From the NCBI GenBank assembly GCA_963693315.1, contig OY856187.1:391741269-391805268 (forward strand): a stretch of 64,000 bases of DNA, in the 5' to 3' direction. The DNA is from Diogma glabrata. Its lineage: Eukaryota; Arthropoda; Insecta; Diptera; Cylindrotomidae. Made by a program: the position numbers and the translations under genes. Below, piece after piece: positions 1 through 16,042 of the stretch (positions are counted from its first letter, which is position 1; every line of letters begins with the position of its first letter). The notes under the pieces are model-generated. The model was not told the DNA's origin. It searched no databases and worked only from the letters and a program-made list of their open reading frames with translations.

Positions 1-3288
<3,288 letters not shown>

Positions 3289-3488
3289 NNNNNNNNNNNN
3301 NNNNNNNNNNNNNNNNNNNNNNNNNNNNNNNNNNNNNNNNNNNNNNNNNNNNNNNNNNNNNNNNNNNNNNNNNNNNNNNNNNNNNNNNNNNNNNNNNNNN
3401 NNNNNNNNNNNNNNNNNNNNNNNNNNNNNNNNNNNNNNNNNNNNNNNNNNNNNNNNNNNNNNNNNNNNNNNNNNNNNNNNNNNNNNNN
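3289..3488. other. assembly gap (200 N)
   Basis: Two hundred consecutive N characters. The satellite reaches the left edge and unrelated sequence starts on the right, so the true length and the array end are unknown. Confidence 0.99.
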
Positions 3489-3902
3489 ATTCAATATTGA
3501 GTGGAACATATTGTTGTCAAATTGACATATCGCTGAAGTAAACAATAACAATAACATTTTCAGGTAAGTGGCTTAATTAAATACTTTGAATTAAATAACA
3601 TTAATATTATTTTGAATTAATGACTTAAATATTACATTGAATCAAAATGACATTAAATATTATTTTGAATTAAATTACATTGAATATTATTTTGAATTAG
3701 TTTATATTATTATTATTTCAAATGAATTACTATCACTAATGTTTTGACCTTTACTTCTTTTAGGAATGTAAGCAACGTTTGGACATTCAACGTTCCGGAA
3801 AGTAAAGCAATGGATAGGATAAGTCAAGCAATATATTTCAATTTTTTATCATCCAATTTAAATTACTTTTTCTTTACAGGGAATTTACTTTACGCGAACA
3901 AT
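3489..3902. other. AT-rich spacer with a short minisatellite
   Basis: No coding region is seen. Bases 3575-3700 hold a degenerate ~30-bp repeat built on TATTATTTTGAATTA. A donor-like CAGGTAAGT lies near 3562, and acceptor-like pyrimidine-AG sites lie near 3764 and 3880. They could mark a small host exon, but the sequence between them does not encode a recognisable peptide. Confidence 0.5.
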
Positions 3903-5067
<1,165 letters not shown>

Positions 5068-5148
5068 GTTAAAATAAATAATTTAAAATATCTACCGTAC
5101 TAGTTTAAAACAATTTTATCATATTTTATAATCTCGACTTTAGTTTTA

Positions 5149-5524
5149 TCATAATATTGTGTCTGTTAGTCATTTATTGTTAATAAATAGTGTTTTTAAC
5201 AGTTTTATTTCGAACAAAACCCAAAACCATAACAAAAAAAATAGAAAATTGAAAAAATATAAAATGTATACAAAAAACATCTTGTTGAAATACGGTTCAT
5301 TTATTATCGTATAGGGTGATACGTGTATCAACATACATTTTCATAATATTGTGTTTGTTAGTCATTTATTGTTAACAAATAGTGTCTTTAACAGTTTTAT
5401 TGTGATCAAAAACCAAAGACATAACAAAAAAATAGAAAATTGAAAAATATACAAAAAACATCTTGTTGTAATACGGTTCATTTATTATTGTATAGGTTGA
5501 TACGTGTATCAACATACACTTCAT
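5149..5524 (+). repeat. two tandem ~192-bp units in a LINE 5' leader
   Basis: TCATAATATTGTGT at 5149 recurs at 5341, and the two ~190-bp units match along most of their length (TTAGTCATTTATTGTTAA, ATACGGTTCATTTATTAT, GATACGTGTATCAACATACA). A third unit seems to begin at 5521 and quickly diverges. They end about 120 bp before the LINE ORF1 start at 5641. This position fits tandem promoter monomers of the kind known in the 5' UTR of mouse L1 and some insect LINEs. The promoter role is inference. Confidence 0.75.
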
Positions 5525-5640
5525 GGTGGACATTATGATACGAGTTTAACATCTAAATTTATTGCGTAAAGTTATAATCTAGCGTACGGTTAATCTTACG
5601 TCTTACAAGTACGGGCTTTATTCTAATTTTAAATTTTACA

Positions 5641-6907
5641 ATGGGTGATAATCAGAAGCCACCTGAAATTGTAATTCATGTCTGTGGTGAGAAGTGCCCA
5701 GGGCAAGATCCTGATTTCACCACAAGTTGTTGGAACTGCGGTGCCCTCACCTATTTGTCTTGTTACAAAATCATGATACGTAAAAATACAAGGCAATTTG
5801 GAAAACAATCACCGGTGCAAATTATATGCGATACATGTCGCCATACCGATGATAGGAATAAACGTAAGCGGAAACTATCGAGTCCAGTGACTCCATCAAC
5901 ATCAAAATATATTGCATTATCAACACAGCCAATAAAATCATTAACACCAGTAACAAATGTAACACAACCACCATCAGATGATTCAATCATAGCCATCAAC
6001 AAAACGATCGCTGAATTGAATAAAAAATTTGATAGAATGGTTGCCAACATGAATGCTACTAATGTCAACAGTGCACATTTTGATCACACGCCAATTATTC
6101 CATCATCATCGATTACATATAACGGTATGGATAAAAGTAATAATTTTTCAAAGATCATTGACGGCATTGAGAAATTCAAATATCAATGGAAGTTTTATCA
6201 ATAATCAATCTAAAACAAGTGGCGATGTCCAACATATCAAAGCTGACTGTATTAAAATCATAGAATTTACCCAAAAAGAACAATTACCAAATTCAATAAA
6301 TCCATCTATTAATTCAAAACCGTCCTATTCAACAATTACCAAGCTAAACCCAAATAATACAGTTCCTGCAACATCATTCAATAGTCATATTACTAAATCA
6401 ACCAGCCAAACCATTTCAACCAACCAAATAAACAAGTCATCAAAAAATCTCGCACCACGCTCGACAAAAGGTGACTACAATATTGGCTTTGATGGCAATG
6501 CGATACCACCTACACCGCAAACCACAGGAAATAGTGTAATCTTGCGTAAAAATAAAACGTCTTCATCCCTTACCGATTTTGATCGTATGATTTGGATTGG
6601 AGGAATTGAGAAAACTTTAAAAATAGAGGACATTACCAGCTTTATTGATCGCACATTCGGCATAAGTTCATCCGAAAAACTTAAATTAAAATGTTTGGTC
6701 AAGACCGAAAATATTTTTAACCGAGATAGGCTATCATACAAAATATGCGTCGACAACCTAGACACATTTAATCTTCTTCTTGACAGCTCAAAATGGCCGA
6801 GAACTTGCAGAATCAGAGAATTCTTCGATCGCACAACAACAAACCGATTTGCTGATTTTTTATCCCAAAAACCTCTATCACCAGAAAAATCGAGGGTGAC
6901 AATGTAA
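5641..6907 (+). pseudogene. non-LTR retrotransposon ORF1 (frameshifted)
   Basis: This is the nucleic-acid-binding ORF1 protein of a LINE. The frame opens at ATG 5641 and reads about 180 residues. Near 6180-6200 the frame shifts by one base and runs on to a stop at 6907, giving about 420 residues in total. The N-terminus (about residues 13-65) has a Cys-rich zinc-finger or PHD-like module with pairs at CGEKC, CWNC and CDTC, then a basic KRKRK stretch. The middle is Ser/Thr/Asn-rich and low in complexity. The C-terminal ~110 residues (from MIWIGGIE to the WPRTCRIREFFDR block) match the conserved RRM-like end of insect jockey/CR1-type ORF1 proteins. It sits downstream of the tandem leader units and about 220 bp upstream of ORF2. 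The indel makes this copy defective. The LINE assignment is firm; the exact clade is not. Confidence 0.8.
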
Positions 6908-7125
6908 TCGGTTCAAGCACAAGTACAACGAAATACAAAATCTCCAGTAAAGACAATAATAACATAAATAATAAACATATAACAACAGAATTAATTAAAT
7001 CCAAACGGCAGAGCCGAATAACGCAGTTTTTTATACCATCCACTACCAATCATAGTAACGGTCCTGTTAGTTCATCCAATACAACCAACTCTAGTATATG
7101 TTCTCTTCGAAAGCAACAACAATTA

Positions 7126-8296
7126 ATGAATAAAGATGACTTGGATAATTTACACATATACTATCAAAACGTTCGGGGTATACGCACGAAAAGTTCAAAA
7201 ATTTTATATGCAAGCTCTCGCTACAAATTGTGACGTCATTGCATTAACTGAAACATGGTTGAACGCTACACACAAATCTGAGGAATATTTCGGTAACGAT
7301 TATGTAGTATATCGACGTGATCGATCACAACTGAACAGCAATGCTTCAATTGGTGGTGGGGTACTGCTTGCTATATCTTCAAAAATTCATAGTGAACAGC
7401 TAAATATAATTGGTTTTGATCATTTGGAATTCGTTTGTATAAAATTATCATTTAACAAAATCAATTTTCACATTTATTGTTTATATATTCCACCTAATGC
7501 ACAAATTAATATATTTCAGGATCATATCGATGCAATTAAAACAATCCAATATAACATGAATGAATCATTAATTGTTCTTGGTGATTTCAATTTACCATCA
7601 ATTACGTGGGTTGGAAATGAGGATGACAACGAATACCTACCAACAAATGTTAGATCAGAAGCTGGCATGTACACATGTGACTCATTATTACAAGAAGGAC
7701 TTCTTCAAATAAATAATATCCAAAACATTGCTGGTAATACGTTGGATCTGGTTTTTGTTAGTGAAACAAATTCAGCAAGCATCTTTGAATCGACGCAGCC
7801 ACTCTCAAAAATTGATAATTTTCACAAACCATTCGAATTGATGGTTGAGTGTTTACAACAAGATAACAATCAACTAAACGAACGAATAACTACATACTGC
7901 TTTAATAAAACTAATTTTGACGCACTAAACACATATCTAAATGGTATTGACTTTGCAAGCATTCTTGGGGATTTGTCAACGAATGAAGCAACTGAGAAAT
8001 TTTATGACATTTTAACAAACGGATTTGAATTATTCGTTCCAAAACGGTCATACACACCTACGAAACATCCACCTTGGTATAACAAACAACTAAAAGCGCT
8101 GAAAAATCGTAAAGATAAAGAGCATAAAAAGTGGAAAAAAACAGGCGACCCGAGTTCATATATCACTATAAGAAATCAATTCGATACCTTAAATCAACTC
8201 TTGTATGATGCATACATGGAAAAAATACAAGAGGATTTCATCCATAATCCAAAACATATATCTACAAAAAATATATCTACGTATTGCTGCAGCTAA
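7126..8296 (+). pseudogene. LINE ORF2, endonuclease domain only (3' truncated)
   Basis: This encodes an apurinic-type (exonuclease-endonuclease-phosphatase) nuclease, which nicks target DNA to prime reverse transcription. ATG 7126 opens the frame and gives the N-terminal YQNVRG motif. An indel near 7185-7205 moves the reading into the next frame, which stays open to 8296. Visible motifs in order are LTETW, the IGGGVLL strand, YIPP, LGDFNLP (catalytic Asp/Asn) and NTLDLVFV. A linker follows (HPPWYNKQLKALKNRK and an acidic-basic coil), of the sort that precedes RT. The frame ends in a stop before any reverse transcriptase motif, so RT is entirely missing. Loss of the 3' half is the reverse of ordinary 5' truncation and implies a deletion or a rearranged junction near 8260-8300. 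Confidence 0.85.
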
Positions 8297-8589
8297 AAAT
8301 TTTGTGTCGAGGTATTGATATGCACTATAGATTTCTCGTATTTTACTAACCTTCCGAAGATGAATCCATTTGGTTTTGTTCAATTAACTTCATTACAAAA
8401 TCTTTCACATGTGTACAACTTTCACTATTCATCGACAGTAATACGATGCTCAAACGAAGGCCACGTTGTGACTGAAAATACAGAGGATACTTAGGGTATA
8501 GGACGTTGCTATGAACGGTTTTCACTTCTCAAGGGATTACTGTAGCCAACCCAAAGACAAAAAAACTCTATCTAGAAACTTTTTTTTTC

Positions 8590-8790
8590 GACTTTTGGCC
8601 AGCTTTTTGGGAATCGGCCGCACTGTGCAGTCCGACAAACCACCACCTTAACAAACTAGGTCTTGTTGTTTCTGACAAACTCACATTTTATAGTTCGGAG
8701 GCAAAAGCAATGGAAGACATTATCTGCCACTGCTCTTAGCTTGAATGGCGCAGCTAAACTCGAATAAGGAAGACTAACACTGATTTTACC
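8590..8790 (+). pseudogene. LINE RNase H / C-terminal fragment
   Basis: One plus-strand frame contains NHHLNKLGLVVSDK followed closely by EAKAMEDIICHC. This resembles the C-terminal tail of jockey/R1-type pol proteins, where a His-Leu helix precedes a Cys-rich motif ending EHLLC-x-CPAL. Stops and substitutions interrupt it. It lies about 300 bp after the endonuclease-only ORF2. It may be the far end of that element after a large deletion, or a different LINE. The call rests on motif resemblance only. Confidence 0.45.
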
Positions 8791-9788
8791 TCAAAACATT
8801 ACTCGAATCGACCTGATTGATTAATTGGATGATGGTGATTTAAACTTAATTAAGATTAATTAGAGACGCGAAGTCTTTTGTTTTTGTTGCTATTAAACTG
8901 GTTCATGTTGAATGGGGAAATAATCTAATTTCTGTCTCTCGATTGCGGTTAAGCGTAAACGTGATTCGCTTGTGTATTACCTGTCCGTTACATAACTTTC
9001 AATTTTACAAAGAAAATTCAAGTAGTAACAGTTTAATTGCTGTATATCTATATAACCTATATACATAATGAATTAAACTTTATAGCTTTGATGATGATAC
9101 AAAGCTCGTTTCAAATAACCCTGAAACTATATAGAAAAAAGAAAATCGGTTTACGTGACACATCACTTTTACTGTTTAAACAGAATTTTACTAATTTGTT
9201 AAAGTCAAATTACCATTCAACATAAATAAATCATTTTTTTAAGTAACGTCATACATATAATTTTTCTAAACACAAAATCAATTTCGTAATCTTAATTGAA
9301 TTTTCTAAATTGAACAAATATATTCTCTCAAACCATTAACCACCATCTAATTCTAATTAAGATTTTCTTGTTAATTTGATTTAAATTTTCTCATATGAAA
9401 ACAAACTGAAGATGTATGAAATAGGTCAACATCCGACTTCTGTTTTTATGTTTGTTAATTAAGATAGGAGTATGTACTTATTTCAAGTTGAATAAAATTG
9501 TTTTTCATTATTCGTATGTTTATGAATGGATATGAATATTAGATTACATTGTAGTTTGTTGCATTTGCTAGAAATGTTATGAGTATATGTAATGAGTATA
9601 TTTTGTTATGTTGTCAATAGCAGAGACATGAGTACGTGGGGTTGTTACATCCGTAGTTCGAATGATAAAAAAGTTATAAATTAACAACATGGATCGGTTT
9701 GATTATTTTTTACCTACACTTACTTTTGATCCTTATAAGTTTGACTGTCGTTCAACCGAAACTCAAGTAGAGTCGTTCCGCCATCTTT
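8791..9788. other. AT-rich DNA, nothing recognised
   Basis: About 1 kb without a supported gene. The 62-residue frame near 9037 has no recognisable domain and biased AT-driven composition. Confidence 0.6.
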
Positions 9789-9825
9789 AACGATTTATAC
9801 CAATTTAAAATTGGTATAAATCGTT
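9789..9825. repeat. perfect 18-bp inverted repeat (hairpin)
   Basis: AACGATTTATACCAATTT (9789-9806) is followed after one base by its exact reverse complement (9808-9825). The stem contains TATACC/GGTATA. No gene start lies nearby to explain it as an operator or terminator. Confidence 0.9.
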
Positions 9826-10049
9826 TGTATTACATTCATGAGCTCAAAGTGAAATTCTTACCCCCACTTTTTTGACATTTCTCGACGTTTTAGGACCTCC
9901 TGATTCTAAAAACGCAAAAAAAATGTATGTCTGTCTGCCTACCTACCATTACCTACGCTCCAGCGGTTGGAGGGATTTCAAAATTTATTTTTCTAAAAAT
10001 AGGTATTCTCAAGGGACAGGTTCGAAAGGACGCTGTGTTCGATAACTGT

Positions 10050-10440
10050 ACCGGAAGTGTGTCAAAAAAATCATTATGTGTGTCAAAAATAGCAAATTTT
10101 CATATTTTTGCCTTAAAAAACGTTTATTTTAAGTGATTACGAGTAGGAACATTAAATTTGGAGAAATCTTGATGGTAGGGATTGGTATGTGAGGTCAAAA
10201 ACTAGATTATTGCATTATAAGTTTGTCAAAAAAATGTTATCAAGTGTGTCAAAGGAAAGATTTTTATTTATTATTTTATCCAATTTTTTGGAAAAATAAA
10301 ATTAATTATTTGTTTGAAATGAAATTTTATTATTATTATAGAGAATTATGGCATTATAAATTTGTCAAAATAATAATGTCGAGTGTGTCAAAAATGATTT
10401 CATTTATTTTTTTAGCCAATTTTTTGGAAAAAAAAATGTA
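10050..10440. repeat. degenerate ~145-bp tandem repeat (GTGTGTCAAAAA family)
   Basis: Blocks with GTGTCAAAAAAAT and a following CCAATTTTTTGGAAAAA recur near 10060, 10220 and 10360. Small frames here (9927-10136 and 10223-10441) are repeat artefacts. Confidence 0.6.
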
Positions 10441-10499
10441 GCTGTTCTTATATGACGTAAATGTAATTGAAAATGAAATTGGACATGGAAATTTTTGAA

Positions 10500-11075
10500 T
10501 TTGTTATAGTTTTTGAAAAACTTTTGGAATTTTGAAAAAAGTTTATATTTTTGGTTTTGTAATAATTTTTGCAATATTTTCAGAATTTTGGAAAAAGTTT
10601 TAATTATTGATTTTGTAAGAATTTTTGTAATATTTTTAGAATTTTGAAAAATTTAAAATTTTTGATTTTATTATAATTTTTGGAATTTTGAAAAAATTTT
10701 CAATTTTTGATTTTGTAATAAATTTTGCAGTATTTTTAGAATTTTGGAAAAAGTTTGAATTTTTAAGAATTTTTGGAATATTATTGGAATTTAGAAAAAG
10801 TTTAAATATTTGATTTTATTCTAATTTTTGGAATTTTGAAAAAAGTTTCAATTTTTAATTTTGTTATAATTTTTGCAATATATTTAGAATTTTGAAAAAA
10901 AATTGAGTTTTTGAATTTTATATATATATTTGTAGAATTGTGAAAGAAGTTTCAATTATTGATTTTGTATTTTGAATTTTTGGAATATTTTTAGAATTTT
11001 GAAAAATTTTAAATTTTTCATTTTATTATAATTTTAAGAATTTTGAAAAAAGTTTGAATTGTTGATTTGTAATAA
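10500..11075. repeat. AT-rich minisatellite, GAATTTTGAAAAA family
   Basis: About nine degenerate copies of a ~60-70 bp unit containing AGAATTTTGGAAAAAGTTT and TTTTTGATTTTGTAATAAT. A stretch at 10738-10850 is nearly identical to 21726-21850, where the same family abuts the truncated gypsy pol gene. Confidence 0.85.
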
Positions 11076-12582
11076 TGTTACGACTTTGTCTACACCTTTT
11101 ACCTGATCTTGTCTGGTATTAATATTTGCTCCACAACTTTAGAATTCTATGTTTTATGCCAGCAAAATTTTTCAAAGTTTAAATTTGTATAAATTTCTAA
11201 TTCGTTTTTTTTTAAGTAAATCTACTTCCTCCTGTTTGTTTAATAGCAAAATAACAGCAACGGTGAAAATCATTTATGTAATTGTAAATTCATATTTTTT
11301 TTAAATTATTTGAGTTAGTTAAATGATATTGGATATTGATTAAATCTTTTGCTTGCTGGCTGTTCAAGTGTTCGGAGTGAAAATCCAAAAAATTAAATTA
11401 AAATAAATTATTGGAAAAAAATAGTAGTGAATACAAATAGTTTAAATAGGATTGTACCTAGTTAAAAAGTAAGTGAGTTTGTGAAGTTTCATTTACTGTG
11501 TACGCACATTATACATTTTCTAAATTTAACTTTTATATTATAGTTTATAATATATCGCATGTAACAAGATGGTGGTAAAATTGAAACCAAGCGTTTCAAT
11601 TCGAATCGCGAACGCCGCACGCCAAGCTTTTCTTCAACTAGCTCTCACGGTTGGGATGGATTGAATTGTGTTCATTGTTCTTGTTACAAAAAAATTATGC
11701 GTGCGAAATTTATCTAAACAAAAAAAAACCAAATTGAAAATACACAAAAAAAAAACAAATCATTAACAATAACAAAGAACTTACAGCTAGTAATCTTCGG
11801 TGAATTGTTGCGTTGTACGGCATACAAATTATTGGTACCCTTACTTTTGGAATTGGTTAATGTATACGGCAATGTATACGGCATCTACGGCACTGCCAAT
11901 AAGCCAACATTTGCCAACCACTGAACGGTATTAGATGATTCAAATTATGAGGAGTTTCCTTATTTCCAAATTATTTTCTTGCAAACAAACCAACGTTTGT
12001 TAGGTATTTATTGTATTAGACAAAATATTTTTGTCTTCAAAAAAAAAAAAAAAAAGGAAAACCAAAAGAAAAAAAAAAATTAATTAAGTCAAATCATAAA
12101 TTTTATTTTAATTGTAGCTATCAAAATTCTTCGCCACAAAAACGTTTTTGCAGGGAAGAAAACCGTAAGTTATTTTATTATACACAAGTTTATTTTACAA
12201 GTTCAAGTTTATTTACAAGTTTATCTACATACAAAGTTTTGTATTACGATAATTACTATAGCTTATCATATATATTTAATATTTAATTAGATTTAATTAT
12301 CATATATGTTTAATGAATTTTAATATTTTTTGTTTGCTGCACAATATATAGATATATGTATAATGTATATATATTTTTTTTAAGGTGTTTAACGCCATAC
12401 CAAATATAAAATTAATATTAATATTAAATACTTTTTTACTTCACCACAATTTTAAATTGTGTGAAGTAATGCAATCTATCGTGAAAAAAAAAAATCTTAC
12501 ATACCCCAAATTTTGTTTTTTCTTTTGTTTTGGACCATCCTCTATCCAAATAGCCAATAAAAATTTTGGTGTACGTCTGTGT
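11076..12582. other. unassigned spacer
   Basis: No coding region is supported. A less AT-rich patch around 11580-11680 (GAATCGCGAACGCCGCACGC) could be a noncoding or first-exon fragment of a host gene, but nothing confirms it. Poly-A runs occur at about 12040 and 12070. Confidence 0.4.
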
Positions 12583-12646
12583 GTGGGTGGGTGGGTGGGT
12601 GGGTGGGTGGGTGGGTGGGTGGGTGGGTGGGTGGGTGGGTGGGTGA
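12583..12646 (+). repeat. (GGGT)n microsatellite, G-quadruplex-prone
   Basis: About 15 consecutive GGGT units on the plus strand. Four or more closely spaced G-triplets are the standard G-quadruplex signature. The tract ends about 10 bp before the left end of the complex tandem array. Confidence 0.93.
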
Positions 12647-12656
12647 GTTTTCTTCA

Positions 12657-15600
12657 TAGGATCTTGATGAAACTTTGGCAAATGATACAGGTTCACTTGA
12701 AAATAGAAGATCTGGATTCATTTTAAATTTGGACAAAATGGCGGGGGGTCTCCCGAACACCTCTAAGTTTAAATCTTGAATAACTTCTGATCCCGAGCTA
12801 TGATCTTATTGAAACTTAGTATATAAGGTTTTAATACTGTTTCCAATACTTCTGCATACCAACTTCCGGTTTGTCACTTCCGGTTAAAAAGTTTTTTTTT
12901 CAGGTGTTTATCCCTACTGTAGCCTACAATTACCAATCGATTTCCATGAAACGTTGCGAAAAGCTTTTAAATAACATGAGAAAGATTTTATCAGCTTTTG
13001 GAGCACATTGGATAAAAGGTTGGGGGGTCCACCATACAACAGGTGGTTTTTTCCACAAAGTTTTTATGTTTGTTGGGAGCATAAAACATTCATTCGTGAA
13101 TGAATTTTGATGATACTTTGGAAAAAGATGCAAACATGTATGACAAAGAACTGATTAGTTTTTGAGCGATAGTGAACAAAGTGGTGGGGGGTCCCTGGAG
13201 CACCTGTTTTTTTGAAAGCTCTATAACTTCTGTACCCGATAAGCGAATTGGATGAAACTTGGTACATGAGTATGTAGTACGGTTTAAAATAGTTCTGCAT
13301 CCCAACTTCCGGTTTTTCACTTCCGGTAAAAAAAATTTTTTTGTACTTTTTTGAAGTTTTTTCAGTGTCTTTATGCACACTACAGCCTACAATAATGAAG
13401 TGATTATGATGAAACTTATGGAATAGGGTTCCAATTAGTGTGAAAAGATAATTATTATGTTTTGGGACACATTGATCAAAGTGGTGGGGGGTCTACCATA
13501 CAAATGCTGACTTTTCACACTTTGTTTTTTAAGTTTGTTGGGAGCATACAGACTTCATTCATTATTCAATTTTAATGACACTTTGGAAAAAGATGGAGAC
13601 TTAAGTAACAAAGAACTGATTAGTTTTTGGATAATATTGGAATAAGTGGTGGGGGTCCTCCCGAGCACCTGTTTAATGTGTCACACTTTTTTCAATGTTT
13701 GTTGGGAGCACACAGCATTCGTTCGTGAACGAATTTTGATGACACTTTGGAAAAAGATGCAAACATGTATGGCAAAGAACTGATTAGTTTTTGAGCGATA
13801 GTGAACAAAGTGGTGGGGGGTCGCTGGAGCACCTGTTTTTTTTAAAGCTCAATAACTTCTGTACGTGATAAGCGAATTGGATGAAACTTGGTACATGAGT
13901 ATGTAGTACGGTTTACAATAGTTCTGCATCCCAACTTCCGGTTTTTCACTTCCGGTAAAAAAAAATTTTTTGTACTTTTTTGAAGTTTTGTCAGTGTCTT
14001 TATGCACACTACAGCCTACAATAATGAAGTGATTATGATGAAACTTATGGAATAGGGTTTCAATTAGTGTGAAAAGATAATTATCATCTTTTGGGACACA
14101 TTGATCAAAGTGGCGGGGGGTCTACCATACAACTGCTGACTTTTCACACTTTGTTTTTTAAGTTTGTTGGGAGCATACAGACTTCGTTCATTAATTTATT
14201 TTAATGACACTTTGGAAAATGATGAAAACTTAAATAACAAAGAACTGATTAGTTTTTGGATAATATTGGAATAAGTGGTGGGGGTCCTCCCGAACACCTG
14301 TTTAATGTGTCACACTTTTTTCAATGTTTGTTGGGAGCACACAGCATTCGTTCGTGAACGAATTTTGATGACACTTTGGAAAAAGATGCAAACATGTATG
14401 GCAAAGAACTGATTAGTTTTTGAGCGATAGTGAACAAAGTGGTGGGGGGTCCCTGGAGCACCTGTTTTTTTTAAAGCTCAATAACTTCTGTACGTGATAA
14501 GCGAATTGGATGAAACTTGGTACATGAGTATGTAGTACGGTTTACAATAGTTCTGCATCCCAACTTCCGGTTTTTCACTTCCGGTAAAAAATTTTTTTTT
14601 GTACTTTTTTGAAGTTTTGTCAGTGTCTTTATGCACACTACAGCCTACAATAATGAAGTGATTATGATGAAACTTATGGAATAGGGTTTCAATTAGTGTG
14701 AAAAGATAATTATTATGTTTTGGGACACATTGATCAAAGTGGCGGGGGGTCTACCATACAACTGCTGACTTTTTACACTTTGTTTTTTAAGTTTGTTGGG
14801 AGCATACAGACTTCGTTCATTAATTTATTTTAATGACACTTTGGAAAATGATGGAGACTTAAGTAACAAAGAACTGATTAGTTTTTGGATAATATTGGAA
14901 TAAGTGGTGGGGGTCCTCCCGAACACCTGTTTAATGTGTCACACTTTTTTCAATGTTTATTGGGAGCACACAGCATTCGTTCGTGATCGAATTTTGTTGA
15001 CACTTTGGAAAAAGATGCAAACATGTATGGCAAAGAACTGATTAGTTTTTGAGCGATAGTGAACAAAGTGGTGGGGGGTCGCTGGAGCACCTGTTTTTTT
15101 TAAAGCTCAATAGCTTCTGTACCTGATAAGCGAATCTGATGAAACTTGGTACATGAGTATGTAGTACGGTTTAAAATAGTTCTGCATCCCAACTTCCAGT
15201 TTTTTACTTCCGGTAAAAAAAATTTTTTTGTACTTTTTTAAAGTTTTGTCAGTGTCTTTATGCACACTACAGCCTACAATAATGAAGTGATTATGATGAA
15301 ACTTATGGAATAGGGTTCCAATTAGTGTAAAAAGATTATTATCATCTTTTGGGACACATTGATCAAAGTGGCGGGGGGTCTACCATACAACTGCTGACTT
15401 TTCACACTTTGTTTTTAAAGTTTGTTGGGAGCATACAGATTTCATTCATTAATCAATTTTAATGGCACTTTGAAAAAAGATAAAGACTTTATTGACAAAG
15501 AATTGACTAGTTTTTAGACAATATTGGAATAAGTGGTGGGGGTCCTCCCGAACACCTGTTTATTGTTTCAATGTTTGTTGGAAGCATACAACATTCGTTC

Positions 15601-16042
15601 GTTAAGTAATTTTGATTACACTTTGCAAAAAGATGCAAATATGTATGGCAAGGAACTGATTAGTTTTTTTTAGTGATAGTGAACAAAGTGGTAAGGGGTC
15701 CTCCAAGCACCTGTTATTTTGGAAGCTCAATAGCTTCTGTACCTGATAATCGAGTTGGATGAAATTTGGTACATACACATTTAGTACGGTTTACAACAGT
15801 TCTGCATCCTAACTTCCGCTTTGTCACTTCTGATAAAATTTTTTTTACTTTTTCTCGTACAACAGAATTTATGTTTACTACTGCCTGCTTTAATATTTTT
15901 ATTATTAGAACTACGAAGTCCATAATATTGGTTAGCTTTTAATTAAAGTATTTTATGGATATTAGCTCATTATATATCCAGAACACTATGTTTCCAGAGC
16001 TGTGGTGAAGTCAGCCTATGCATCAGCGTCGCAATATTTTTT
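12657..16042. repeat. complex tandem array, ~628-bp higher-order units (copy 1)
   Basis: Five ~628-bp units are seen, marked by GATGACACTTTGGAAAAAGA at about 13110, 13737, 14366, 14995 and (diverged) 15611. Each unit is made of about four related ~155-165-bp monomers, each with a GATGA(A/C)ACTT block and most with an AAGTGGTGGGGGGTC block. One monomer carries the paired CAACTTCCGG and CACTTCCGGT motifs. The left end (ATGAAACTTTGGCAAATGAT) and right end (CAGCGTCGCAATATTTTTTT) are shared with the copy at 29198-31345, so this is a mobile or duplicated block with defined ends. Frames inside it are not genes. Confidence 0.9.

Noticed and set aside
12385..13380. Small frames around the (GGGT)n tract and in the complex array, including Gly-Val-Gly-Gly and Pro-Thr-His repeats
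   Set aside because: Microsatellite and tandem-array translation; the same frames recur with each unit.
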